DNA of 45,212 bases from Acidimicrobiaceae bacterium (GTDB lineage: Bacteria > Actinomycetota > Acidimicrobiia > Acidimicrobiales > RAAP-2), in the NCBI GenBank assembly GCA_003152215.1, contig PLZP01000029.1:73913-119124 (forward strand). Reading direction: 5' to 3'. The notes under the pieces are model-generated. The model made no database searches. It was not told the origin of the DNA and was given only the letters and a program-made list of their open reading frames with translations. The first letter of the stretch is position 1. Each line of letters begins with the position of its first letter. Made by a program: the position numbers and the translations under genes. Positions 7,279-15,079 of this stretch are shown one piece after another.

Positions 7279-7812
7279 TTAGTTTTCGGCAAACTTCTTT
7301 AGCGCTCGTAGATATGAATTTGTGGCACTCGTTTGTATGGACCGAGCGATCGGACCCGAGAGCCGAACCATTGAGCTACCCGGACGAGAAAATCCAGAAA
7401 CTTCAAACACAACTCTTCCCGTGGTCAATTGACTGACAACGAAGGATTCTTCTCCGCACTCTGGATGTCCAAGTAGCGTTCCATAGGCAAATCCAAACCT
7501 ATTCGGCTCTTCAATAATATGAACGATTCGACACGGCGCAGCCATTGAAATTACTCCCGGTCCTAACTCCAAAATAAGCGATTCGCCAAGACGCACGGGC
7601 GGTGCCTGCGGATAGATCTTGACCCGAGGGATGCGGTGTGCCTGCCAGGAGTGCAATCCCGCAACCGCACGGTTAAATACTTCCGTTTTTGGGGATAGTT
7701 CGATCCCATAGTGATGGATTCGAAAGCCAGTCGGAGATGTGCCTTTGATCGACGTTCCGACTTCGGGATAATTAGGTTCAAGATGAGAGATCGAGTTGAG
7801 CAAAGCTTCCAT
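7279..7812 (-). CDS. DUF1990 (UPF0548) family protein
   Basis: The protein shows the DUF1990 layout: NYPEVGTS near the start, TGFRIHHYGIELSPKTEVFN, AVAGLHSWQAHRIPRVKIYP, then FGFAYGTLLGHPECGEESF and a C-terminal VVFEVSGFSRPG. Family members are about 170-190 residues, often without known function, with a START-like fold suggested for the group. The track begins at TTG 7857. ATG 7812 (MEALLNSISHLEPNYPEVG) gives 177 residues and matches the family length better, although neither start has a strong ribosome site. It is the last unit before the intact tRNA and lies on the same strand as the tRNA. Confidence 0.8.
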   Translation of the reverse strand: MEALLNSISHLEPNYPEVGTSIKGTSPTGFRIHHYGIELSPKTEVFNRAVAGLHSWQAHRIPRVKIYPQAPPVRLGESLILELGPGVISMAAPCRIVHIIEEPNRFGFAYGTLLGHPECGEESFVVSQLTTGRVVFEVSGFSRPGSSMVRLSGPIARSIQTSATNSYLRALKKFAEN

Positions 7813-7920
7813 GGCGCGTGTATTTGATGGTCGAATCAATATCAAATTGGTATCCAATCAGAATTCAAAGTCCCACATCGTGAATCCATGTGACATCGAG
7901 TTGAATCACTGATTGGATAG

Positions 7921-7993
7921 TAGGGCCGGTGGGGATCGAACCCACGACCGAGGGATTATGAGTCCCCTGCTCTAACCACTGAGCTACGGCCCT
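7921..7993 (-). tRNA. tRNA with anticodon CAU, probably tRNA-Ile2 (lysidine type)
   Basis: A complete 73-nt cloverleaf folds on the minus strand. It has acceptor AGGGCCG/CGGCCCU, D arm GCUC-AGUGGUUA-GAGC, anticodon arm GGGGA-CUCAUAA-UCCCU, T arm GUGGG-UUCGAUC-CCCAC and discriminator A; CCA is not encoded. Anticodon CAU alone would say Met. However, the A1-U72 pair, the AGUGGUUA D loop and the anticodon-arm region (GACUCAUAAUC, GGUCG) resemble bacterial tRNA-Ile2, whose C34 is changed to lysidine by TilS to read AUA. Its 3' half is the source of the repeats in region 1. Confidence 0.8.
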
Positions 7994-8014
7994 TCGGGTA
8001 CCACCGTACTGAAG

Positions 8015-8087
8015 CTCCCAGAGCAGGACTCGAACCTGCAACCTAGCGATTAACAGTCGCTTGCTCTGCCAATTGAGCTATCTGGGA
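8015..8087 (-). tRNA. tRNA-Asn (GTT)
   Basis: A 73-nt cloverleaf on the minus strand: acceptor UCCCAGA/UCUGGGA, D arm GCUC...GAGC, anticodon loop CUGUUAA (GUU), T arm GCAGG-UUCGAGU-CCUGC and discriminator G. CCA is not encoded. It is transcribed toward tRNA-Ile2, 21 bases away, probably as one transcript. Confidence 0.92.
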
Positions 8088-8131
8088 ATGCACCCGAAGG
8101 TAGAGCAACATTAGCACCCGTCTTTCGTGAG

Positions 8132-8938
8132 CTATTGCTGAGCAAACCACGCCAGCAACTGCTCCGCCTCCGGGCTCTCTCGCACGAGTCGTCGACATCG
8201 TTCGATGCGCTTGGTCATCCCTTGGCGCGATATTCCGTAACTTCGCGCGATTTCTTCGACGGACATTGTGCGAAACGTGAACTGCCAGAATGCGTCGAAG
8301 TCGTCGCCGCAGATGCGTCGAAGCGCGTCGATTACCCACGGTGGCGCGTCCGCTTGATCGCCGCGTGGATGCAATTCACTCTCGTCTTTCAGTTCCGAGG
8401 TGGCAAAGCGGCGTGACTGGAGTTCTCGGCTGAGTTGCATCGTCTCCTGCGCTTTCGCCTGACTAATGCCGAGCGATCGTGCGACGTCGCGCTTCGTCAG
8501 TTCTTTTTTCGTCTCAGTGCGCATCAGTTTCTGCAGTTGGAGTATGAGACGCATCTCTGAGTCACTCAATCCCACCTGCTGTTGGATCGATTGATTGACG
8601 AGTTTCATAATCCAGTAGTTCGCGTACGTTGAAAAGCGTGTTCCCTTCTCGGGGTCGAATCGCCGAAGTGCGTTGACCAGCGCTTCGACTCCGGCAGCTT
8701 CGAGCTCGTCGTTGCCGAATCGGTAACCGCGCTCCGTGACGCGTGTGCGCACCAACCCCAACGTGGCGCGCAGCAGTTGGCCTTCGGCCTCTTGGCCCGA
8801 ATGTCGTTGGCGCAGCAACCGCCGTCGCTCTGACGTGTCGGCGACCGCGCCGGTGAGTAGCGCCACCTCCGCCCGGCGACCCTGTTGAATGATCGGATAG
8901 AGAGCGCGCTCGTCGTCCACGCTCAGCGGTGCCATCAT
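8132..8938 (-). CDS. RNA polymerase sigma-70 family factor (divergent)
   Basis: This has a region 1.2-like start (LSVDDERALYPIIQQG). Region 2 follows (LVRTRVTERGYRFGNDELEA, then FDPEKGTRFSTYANYWI), then a region 3 helix-turn-helix (LTKRDVARSLGIS). Region 4 is MSVEEIARSYGISRQGMTKR. Region 2.4 reads YWIMKLVNQSI where primary sigma factors have WWIRQAI.RAI, so promoter choice probably differs. At about 269 residues it lacks the long N-terminus of RpoD. The track start (GTG 9010) lies inside dnaG with no ribosome site; ATG 8938, after GGCGGA, is preferred. The position behind dnaG recalls the dnaG-rpoD order of the macromolecular synthesis operon. Confidence 0.8.
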   Translation of the reverse strand: MMAPLSVDDERALYPIIQQGRRAEVALLTGAVADTSERRRLLRQRHSGQEAEGQLLRATLGLVRTRVTERGYRFGNDELEAAGVEALVNALRRFDPEKGTRFSTYANYWIMKLVNQSIQQQVGLSDSEMRLILQLQKLMRTETKKELTKRDVARSLGISQAKAQETMQLSRELQSRRFATSELKDESELHPRGDQADAPPWVIDALRRICGDDFDAFWQFTFRTMSVEEIARSYGISRQGMTKRIERCRRLVRESPEAEQLLAWFAQQ

Positions 8939-8973
8939 TTCGAGTCCGCCAATGAGGCCTGCGGACCTCTCGC

Positions 8974-10818
8974 TCACGACGACCTTGTGGTGGATCGTTC
9001 GATCAGCCACTCGCGCAGATCGTTCTCCGCAACTTCACTCGAAGGTCCCTCAAGAAGCTTCAGACGTTCCTTCACGTCGCGGACGGTCACGTCGGCAACC
9101 TCAGGAGTCATGCGCCCTTCGCGAAGGTCACGTCCGACACTCTTCAACTCCGAATTCACAGCACTTCGAATCAGTTGCGCGACGACTGCCGTCACGTCCT
9201 CGACCGTGTACTCGCGGTCGAGTTCGTCGACCGCGAGTTGACTGAGGATCTGCGACGCCTCCTCTTCTCCTCGACGCTGTAAGTCGTCGATGACGTCAGT
9301 GAGCGACTTATCACTTGAGAGTCCCTCGAAGATCTCTCGTTGCACGTCGTTCACGAAATAGGGAGCGATGAGGCGTTCCTTTACGTCGTTCGGGAAATGG
9401 ACCCGCAGGCGAAGTGCCTCGAGACCGGGACGGGGCATCGGCGATCGCTCGACCTGAAGGCGCCGCTCTTCCGGGGGCGGTGACGGTTCATTCGCCGTAC
9501 GCGACGTCGGGTTGCGGGCAAGTTCGGCGACACGCGGGCGAAGCTGCGCCGGTTCAAGACGCAGCCGGTCGGCCACCTGCATGAGGTATTCGTCGCGGAC
9601 CAGTTCGCTCGGGTGCTCGGCGAGCACACCCATGGCACGTTCGGCGGCGCGCACACGACCTTCGGCCGTTGCCAGGTTCGCGTCATCGATAACCCGGTCG
9701 AGTCGGAACCGCAAAAAGGGGACCGCGTCAGTGATCGACGCTCGAAGCGCATCGGGGTCCCTCTGCGCCAACTCCGCGGGGTCACTGCCCTTGGGGAGGC
9801 GCGCGACGTAGACGTCCACTTCGTTTGCCTTCTCCCACTGATACACCGACGCTGCAGCGCCCTGTCCCGCCTTGTCGGCGTCGTACGCGAGGACGATGCG
9901 CTTCGCGAAGTTGCGCATCGTCTTGAAATGCTCTTCGCCGAGTGCGGTACCGCACGTCGCGACGGCCCGAGGCATACCGGCACTGAAAAACGCAATGACG
10001 TCGGTGTAGCCCTCGCAGACGATGATCTCGTCAGACTTGATGATGTCGTCCTTCGCCCAGTTGAGCGCGTACAGCGTTCGACGCTTCGAGTAGATCGACG
10101 TCTCGGGGCTGTTCTTGTACTTCGCCTCGACGCGACCGTCCGGTCGCTCGCTCGGACCGAAGGGCGGCGGCAAGATTCGCCCACCGACCGCGACGGCCTT
10201 GCCACCGGGATCGAAGATCGGAAAGATGAGCCGGGCGCGCAATGCGTCCTGTTTACGGTCGCGCTTGTTGACGAAGCCAAGTCCCGTCGAGAGCAACACC
10301 TTCTCGGTAAATTTGAGCGACGATGCCAGTGCGTCCCACTCATCGGGTGCCCAGCCGAGCTTGAATTGTCGTGCGACGTCACCATTTATCCCACGGGCGC
10401 GCAGGTATTCACGGGCCGGTCGGGCATCGGGACCGTTCAAGAGTCGGTCGTGGTACCACTCGACAGCTTTCTCCATTGCGGCAAGCGTCTCCTGGCGTTC
10501 CTTGCGAGCGGGACCGGCGTTCGCGTCTTCGTGCAACTCAATGCCCGCGCGATCGGCCAACTGTCGAAGCGCGTCCATAAAGTCGAGATGTTGGATTTCG
10601 CGTACAAAGGTGATCTGATCTCCGGACACGTGACACCCGAAACAGTAGTAACGACCCTCTTCGGCGTTCACCGAGAATGACGGCGTCTTCTCACCGTGAA
10701 ACGGACACAGTCCGGTCCAGCGTCGACCGGTTTTCTTTAGGGCCACCACCTCACTAATGAGAGCCACGATGTCAGTCGCCGATCGAACCTGGGCGATCTC
10801 GCTTTCGGTAATGGCCAT
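8974..10818 (-). CDS. dnaG: DNA primase
   Basis: DnaG makes the RNA primers for replication and binds the replicative helicase through its C-terminus. The 614-residue product has the CHC2 zinc finger (Cys38, His41, Cys59, Cys62 in CPFH...YYCFGC), the primase core, and a TOPRIM domain with the EGYTD motif and the acidic AYDADKAG. A helical C-terminal helicase-binding region follows. Length and domain order are standard. It is divergent from the ABC transporter genes across a 70-base gap and leads into the sigma gene, whose start lies close to or within its 3' end. Confidence 0.97.
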   Translation of the reverse strand: MAITESEIAQVRSATDIVALISEVVALKKTGRRWTGLCPFHGEKTPSFSVNAEEGRYYCFGCHVSGDQITFVREIQHLDFMDALRQLADRAGIELHEDANAGPARKERQETLAAMEKAVEWYHDRLLNGPDARPAREYLRARGINGDVARQFKLGWAPDEWDALASSLKFTEKVLLSTGLGFVNKRDRKQDALRARLIFPIFDPGGKAVAVGGRILPPPFGPSERPDGRVEAKYKNSPETSIYSKRRTLYALNWAKDDIIKSDEIIVCEGYTDVIAFFSAGMPRAVATCGTALGEEHFKTMRNFAKRIVLAYDADKAGQGAAASVYQWEKANEVDVYVARLPKGSDPAELAQRDPDALRASITDAVPFLRFRLDRVIDDANLATAEGRVRAAERAMGVLAEHPSELVRDEYLMQVADRLRLEPAQLRPRVAELARNPTSRTANEPSPPPEERRLQVERSPMPRPGLEALRLRVHFPNDVKERLIAPYFVNDVQREIFEGLSSDKSLTDVIDDLQRRGEEEASQILSQLAVDELDREYTVEDVTAVVAQLIRSAVNSELKSVGRDLREGRMTPEVADVTVRDVKERLKLLEGPSSEVAENDLREWLIERSTTRSS

Positions 10819-10888
10819 AGGAAGAAGGTACCGGTTCTCTCTCGTCGCGGCATCAGGGCGCTAGCAATCTCCGCCTACACTGCTCCCC

Positions 10889-11890
10889 GTGTCTGAATTC
10901 GCCGTGGAGGCTACCGATATCGTTCGAACGTTCCACGACGGCAACTTCCGAGCCCTTGATGGTGTCACGCTGCGAGTGCCAACGGGGCAGGTCTTTGGAC
11001 TGCTTGGCCCCAACGGTTCGGGCAAGACGACCATGGTTCGCATCCTTTCGACCGTCCTGGCACCCACGTCGGGCACCGCGATTGTGAACGGACTTGATGT
11101 GGTGAAGCAGCCCGGTCGGGTGCGAAAGGTGATTGGCCTCGCGGGACAGTTCGCCGCGGTTGATGAGAACCTGACCGGCTTCGAGAACCTCCGTATGGTG
11201 AGTTTCCTCAACCACATGGAGAAATCCACTGCGATACGTCGTTCGCACGAACTGCTCGTGGACTTCGGACTCGATACTTTCGCGAACAAGCAGGCGAAGA
11301 CCTACTCCGGCGGCATGCGACGTCGCCTCGACCTTGCGGCAGCGCTGGTGGCCAATCCCCCAATCCTCTTCTTGGACGAACCAACAACCGGACTCGATCC
11401 CCAGAGTCGCCAGGACCTCTGGTCCATCATCGAACGGTTGGTGGAAGGCGGCACCACAATTCTGCTGACCACGCAGTACCTCGAGGAGGCTGACCGGCTC
11501 TGCAAACTGCTCGTCGTGCTCGATCACGGCAAAATCATTGCCGAGGGGACCTCCGCTCAATTGAAGAGTCAACTGGGCAATACGGTCCTGGTCCTGACGT
11601 TCGCGTCGACGGACGACGCTCAGCGCGCCAACGATCTGATCGCCGGCATACCGGAAAAGCCCGCGAACGTCGACGGCACTGTCATCGAGGCGACGGTGAG
11701 TAACGGCCCCGCTGCCGCGGCCGATGCGCTGCGACGCATTGACGACGCGCAGATCACCCTCGTTGGGCTCCAGTTACGCGAGCCCAGTTTGGACGACGTG
11801 TTCTTGAGTCTCACTGGGCACAAAGCCGAAGACGTCGACTCCGTCGAAGTGCCGGCCGGTCGACGTGCGAGACGAAAGGCAAAGGTATGA
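10889..11890 (+). CDS. ABC transporter ATP-binding protein, DrrA type
   Basis: The nucleotide-binding subunit of an ABC-2 exporter. Walker A is GPNGSGKTT (about residues 50-58), the signature is YSGGMRRRLDLA, and Walker B plus D loop is ILFLDEPTTGLD, followed by a Q-loop-like AGQFAAVDENLTGFEN typical of the daunorubicin-resistance (DrrA) subfamily. The C-terminal 80 residues form the usual DrrA tail (REPSLDDVFLSLTGHK). It overlaps the permease gene by 4 bp (ATGA), so the two are one coupled transporter. The start is a GTG. The substrate is unknown; drugs or lipids are typical. Confidence 0.93.
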   Translation: MSEFAVEATDIVRTFHDGNFRALDGVTLRVPTGQVFGLLGPNGSGKTTMVRILSTVLAPTSGTAIVNGLDVVKQPGRVRKVIGLAGQFAAVDENLTGFENLRMVSFLNHMEKSTAIRRSHELLVDFGLDTFANKQAKTYSGGMRRRLDLAAALVANPPILFLDEPTTGLDPQSRQDLWSIIERLVEGGTTILLTTQYLEEADRLCKLLVVLDHGKIIAEGTSAQLKSQLGNTVLVLTFASTDDAQRANDLIAGIPEKPANVDGTVIEATVSNGPAAAADALRRIDDAQITLVGLQLREPSLDDVFLSLTGHKAEDVDSVEVPAGRRARRKAKV

Positions 11891-12687
11891 CGACGACCGC
11901 GACGACATCGTCCCCACATCACTCGGCGTTGCGATGGGCCTTCAGTGATGTGTTGACGCTCGCAAAGCGCAATCTGATCGCACTCTTTCGCACGCCGACA
12001 CTGGTGGTGTTTGCCATCATCCAGCCAATCATGTTCGTCTTGTTGTTCCGCTACGTGTTCGGCGGCGCTATCTCCGTCAAGGGCGTGTCGTACGTCAACT
12101 ATCTGTTGCCGGGGATTCTGGTGCAAACGGTCATCTTCGGCTCCGTGAACACCGCGATTGGCCTCGCCGAAGACCTCCATAAAGGGCTCATCGAAAGGTT
12201 CAAGGCGCTACCGATGGCGCGAATGGCGGTACTGGGCGGTCGCACGGTCGCCGACTTATTGCGCAGCGTCGTCGTGCTCCTGATCATCACGGGCGTCGGC
12301 GTCCTCGTGGGCTTCCGGCCCGATGGCGGCATCGTCCCGTACATTGAGGCATGTCTCGTCATGTTGGTCTTCGCCTACTGCCTGTCGTGGGGATTCGCGT
12401 TTGTTGGCCTCGCCGCACCGAGTGCCGAAGCGGCGCAAGCAATGACCTTCCCGCTGATTTTCCCATTGGTGTTCGCGTCGGTGATCTTCGTACCCTTGTA
12501 CAAGTTGCCCTGGTGGCTGCAGGGATTTGCGAACAATCAGCCGATCAGTCAGGCGACCTACGCCGTACGTGGACTCATGCTGGGTACGCCGCACGGCAAC
12601 TCCGTCTGGGTCTCGCTCGCCTGGTCGATCGGACTCATTGCGCTCTTGGCGCCGCTCGCCGTGAATCGATTCCGTAAGGCGGCCTAG
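11887..12687 (+). CDS. ABC-2 type transporter permease, DrrB type
   Basis: A 266-residue membrane subunit with about six transmembrane helices. It includes LVVFAIIQPIMFVLLFRYVF near the start and the conserved ABC-2 segment with FANNQPISQATYAVRGLMLG before the last helix. It pairs with the preceding ATPase through a 4-bp overlap to form a DrrAB-like export complex in the cytoplasmic membrane. An amphipathic element, EDLHKGLIERFKALPMAR, is the coupling helix expected to touch the ATPase. Confidence 0.93.
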   Translation: MTTTATTSSPHHSALRWAFSDVLTLAKRNLIALFRTPTLVVFAIIQPIMFVLLFRYVFGGAISVKGVSYVNYLLPGILVQTVIFGSVNTAIGLAEDLHKGLIERFKALPMARMAVLGGRTVADLLRSVVVLLIITGVGVLVGFRPDGGIVPYIEACLVMLVFAYCLSWGFAFVGLAAPSAEAAQAMTFPLIFPLVFASVIFVPLYKLPWWLQGFANNQPISQATYAVRGLMLGTPHGNSVWVSLAWSIGLIALLAPLAVNRFRKAA

Positions 12688-12690
12688 CCA

Positions 12691-13110
12691 ATGCCCATTC
12701 TCAGCGTCGACGAGCTGCAAGCCATTCTCCAAAGTGGCTTCCCCGACGCCGACATGCCCCACGTCGAAGAGGTCAACGACGACTTTGTCCTCGTGAGTTA
12801 CGCCATTACTGATCGTCATGGTCGCCCGGGTGGCACGGTCGCTGGACCAGTCATGATGTCCCTCGCCGACACGTCGGCGTGGGTGGTGATCATGTCCCAG
12901 ATTGGACCGATTGTCTTGGCCGTGACGACGAGCCTGCACATTGACTTTTTGCGCAAGCCCGAACTCACGGACCTCATGGCGAGGGCTCGCATCCTCAAAC
13001 TCGGAACCCGTTTGGCGGTCGTCGACGTCGAGCTGTTTTCGCGAGGTTCAACCGAACTCGTCGCCAAATCGCAAGTGACCTATTCAATACCGCCTCGGCC
13101 GACGCCATGA
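12691..13110 (+). CDS. PaaI-type hotdog thioesterase
   Basis: A 139-residue hotdog-fold protein with the PaaI/YdiI features RPGGTVAGPVMMSLADTSAW (helix containing the catalytic acid) and AVTTSLHIDFLRKPELTDLM. It would hydrolyse an acyl-CoA thioester, probably aromatic or medium-chain. It starts three bases after the permease stop, so it is likely co-transcribed with the exporter, although no functional link is evident. Confidence 0.85.
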   Translation: MPILSVDELQAILQSGFPDADMPHVEEVNDDFVLVSYAITDRHGRPGGTVAGPVMMSLADTSAWVVIMSQIGPIVLAVTTSLHIDFLRKPELTDLMARARILKLGTRLAVVDVELFSRGSTELVAKSQVTYSIPPRPTP

Positions 13111-13134
13111 TCCTTCGCCGTTAACCTCGCGTTG

Positions 13135-14337
13135 ATGAGCACGGTCAGAAAGAGCGACGTCGAGGTCCATCAACCGCTCTCCAGTCCACTGATGACGTTG
13201 ATGGCCGTCGCCATCGGCGTGATCATCGCCAATCTCTACTACTTGCAGCCCTTGCTCCATCAAGTGACCAAGGACTTTCACATCAGTGAGACCAGGGCCA
13301 CTTTGCTCGTCACCTTGATCCAAGCCGGGTACGCCGCCGGGTTGGCCTTCATTGTCCCGTTGGGCGACCTCATCTCTCGCCGACGACTGACGGTCGGCAT
13401 CTTCGCGGCCGCGGCAGTGGTCGTGATGGCTGGTGCGGCCGCCCATAACTTTGTGCTCTTCGCGGCGATCACCTTCTTGATTGGACTCGCCACGGTCGGG
13501 GGGCAGGTCATCATCACGCTCGGCGTCGACATGGCCGAGCCGTCAATGCGCGGCCGCGTCATTGGTCGCCTCATGACCGGACTGTTGATGGGCCTGTTGC
13601 TGTCGCGTTCCGTCTCGGGCGTCATTGCCCAAGCGGCCGGTTGGCGCAGCGTGTACTGGTCCGCCGGCGTCGCGCTGGCCGTCATGGCGTGTGTGCTGTA
13701 CCGAGTGCTGCCGAACGAGCCAGTTCGAAAGCGCGTGTCGTACCCATCGCTGATCACCGGAACAATTCGCTATTTCACGACACTGCCGCTCCTGCGACGT
13801 CGCTCGATCTATGCGGCGTTAATCTTCGCCGCGTTCAGCACACTGTGGACGACGCTGTCCTTTCACCTCGCCGCCGCGCCGTTCCATTACAACAATCTCG
13901 TCATTGGTCTCTTCGGACTCTTCGGCGTGGCCGGCGTGCTGGCGGCGAACTTCGCTGGTCGAAACGCCGACCGGCAGCGCACGCACATTGCGACCATCGC
14001 GTGCGGCGTCTTAATCCTTCTTTCGTTCGTCGTGCTCTATATCGGACGAAACGTCGTCGTGGTCCTCGCCATCGGCATCGTTATGCTCGACGCCGGCATG
14101 CAGGGACTGCAGATCACCAATCAATCGATCATTTTCTCGCTCGTGCCCGACGCGCGAAGTCGCGTCAACAGTGCCTATATGGTCTGCGCATTCATTGGCG
14201 CCTCACTGGGATCGTTCGCAGCCGGTCAAGCGTACGCGCACGCTGGTTGGCGCGGCGACTGCCTCTTGGGCGCCGGCATCGGCTTCGTGATCTTGGTGCT
14301 CGCACTCGTCTGGCGCGAACCGATTACTACGACCTAG
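13135..14337 (+). CDS. MFS transporter
   Basis: About 400 residues with roughly 12 transmembrane helices. The first-loop signature (LGDLISRRRLTVG, like G..aDR.GRR) follows helix 2, and a DHA1/Bcr-like motif is present in the first half (GLATVGGQVIITLG). This points to a drug or metabolite:H+ antiporter such as the YnfM/AraJ-type family (IIANLYYLQPLLHQVTKDF is typical). The track begins at TTG 13132; the immediately following ATG 13135 is preferred. It converges with the methyltransferase gene, overlapping it by 4 bp at the 3' ends. Confidence 0.9.
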   Translation: MSTVRKSDVEVHQPLSSPLMTLMAVAIGVIIANLYYLQPLLHQVTKDFHISETRATLLVTLIQAGYAAGLAFIVPLGDLISRRRLTVGIFAAAAVVVMAGAAAHNFVLFAAITFLIGLATVGGQVIITLGVDMAEPSMRGRVIGRLMTGLLMGLLLSRSVSGVIAQAAGWRSVYWSAGVALAVMACVLYRVLPNEPVRKRVSYPSLITGTIRYFTTLPLLRRRSIYAALIFAAFSTLWTTLSFHLAAAPFHYNNLVIGLFGLFGVAGVLAANFAGRNADRQRTHIATIACGVLILLSFVVLYIGRNVVVVLAIGIVMLDAGMQGLQITNQSIIFSLVPDARSRVNSAYMVCAFIGASLGSFAAGQAYAHAGWRGDCLLGAGIGFVILVLALVWREPITTT

Positions 14338-15077
14338 CGACGAGCCCGTCGCGTGGCAATCGTGCCGCGCACCGTCATCGGTGCCTGCACGACGCCGTTG
14401 ACCGAGATGAGCTCGAGACGTCGTCGCAACTCGGCTCGCATGTTGAGTCGGTCGTCGTCGCTCTGAATAATGGCTCCCGAGTAGGTGCCGAAGAGCGCAA
14501 TCATCTCCTCGACGGTGCGCGTCCACTCCCAATCGAGCTCCACTTGGCACTCGAGGTCGAACGGGCTGTCAGTTGAGAACTCTGCCGACCAGCCTCTCGG
14601 TCGTTTGCCCTCATCATTGGGACGCTCTCGCAACTCGGTGAGCGACGCGATCCACGGCACGTCACGACTGAAGCCGTTCCACAACACCGCGAGACGACCG
14701 TGATCACGGAGCACTCGAGCCATTTCATTCGTCGCGTCAGGCTGCTCGAACCAATGCCACGCGGACGAGACGAGCACCGTGTCGAATGAGCAATCGTCGA
14801 CCGGAAGGTTCTCCGCTGCGCCTTGGATGGCGTGGACGTGGGGACTACGTCGAACGAGGACTGCGCGCATGTCATCGTCCGGTTCGACAACGGTGACCAC
14901 GGCACCGAGTTCGAGAAGAAAACGGGTCCACTTGCCAGTACCGGCCGCCACCTCCAGCACGTCACGCCCGCTGATGGCACCGAACAGCTCCGCGGCACTG
15001 GCCGGTGGACCGGGGCGGAACTCGTCGTACTGTTCGGCGACCGAGCCGAACTTCAGACCTCGCTTGTCGTAGGCCAC
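14334..15077 (-). CDS. Class I SAM-dependent methyltransferase
   Basis: A 247-residue Rossmann methyltransferase. It has motif I DVLEVAAGTGKWTRFL, the acidic motif II VEPDDDM, and motif III AENLPVDDCSFDTVLVSSAWHWF, in the Methyltransf_11/UbiE-like style (AWHWF recalls trans-aconitate-type methyltransferases). The substrate cannot be inferred. It follows glyS by two bases and is probably its cotranscribed downstream gene. The 3' end overlaps the MFS gene. Confidence 0.9.
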   Translation of the reverse strand: MAYDKRGLKFGSVAEQYDEFRPGPPASAAELFGAISGRDVLEVAAGTGKWTRFLLELGAVVTVVEPDDDMRAVLVRRSPHVHAIQGAAENLPVDDCSFDTVLVSSAWHWFEQPDATNEMARVLRDHGRLAVLWNGFSRDVPWIASLTELRERPNDEGKRPRGWSAEFSTDSPFDLECQVELDWEWTRTVEEMIALFGTYSGAIIQSDDDRLNMRAELRRRLELISVNGVVQAPMTVRGTIATRRARR

Positions 15078-15079
15078 CG

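Larger units (their letters stand above)
758..7962 (-). mobile_element. Cassette array bounded by tRNA-Ile2(CAU) 3'-half attachment-like repeats
   Basis: Six full same-orientation copies (758, 1723, 3412, 5185, 6340, 7072) and one deleted copy (4218) of a 150-170 bp unit are spaced 0.7-1.8 kb apart. They end at the intact tRNA (core 7923-7962). Each unit has a 40-bp core identical or nearly identical to the tRNA from anticodon loop to acceptor end, then an arm of 19-bp direct repeats. Each interval carries one gene or gene pair of unrelated function, in either orientation. This is what serial site-specific insertion at a tRNA 3' end by a tyrosine recombinase would leave, and the units are too small to encode the enzyme. 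The left limit of the array may lie outside the window. The cassette model is inference; the repeats are directly visible. Confidence 0.75.

Noticed and set aside
758-7993. CRISPR array
   Set aside because: Repeats are 150-170 bp and spaced 0.7-1.8 kb with genes between; no short uniform spacers or cas genes are present.
758-7993. Classical integron with attC sites
   Set aside because: No IntI, no attC R/L boxes with an imperfect palindrome, and gene orientation is mixed. The core is a tRNA 3' half, which is typical of tRNA-targeting integrases.
9613-10680. Long plus-strand ORF opposite dnaG
   Set aside because: High-GC antisense shadow of dnaG with no recognisable motif.
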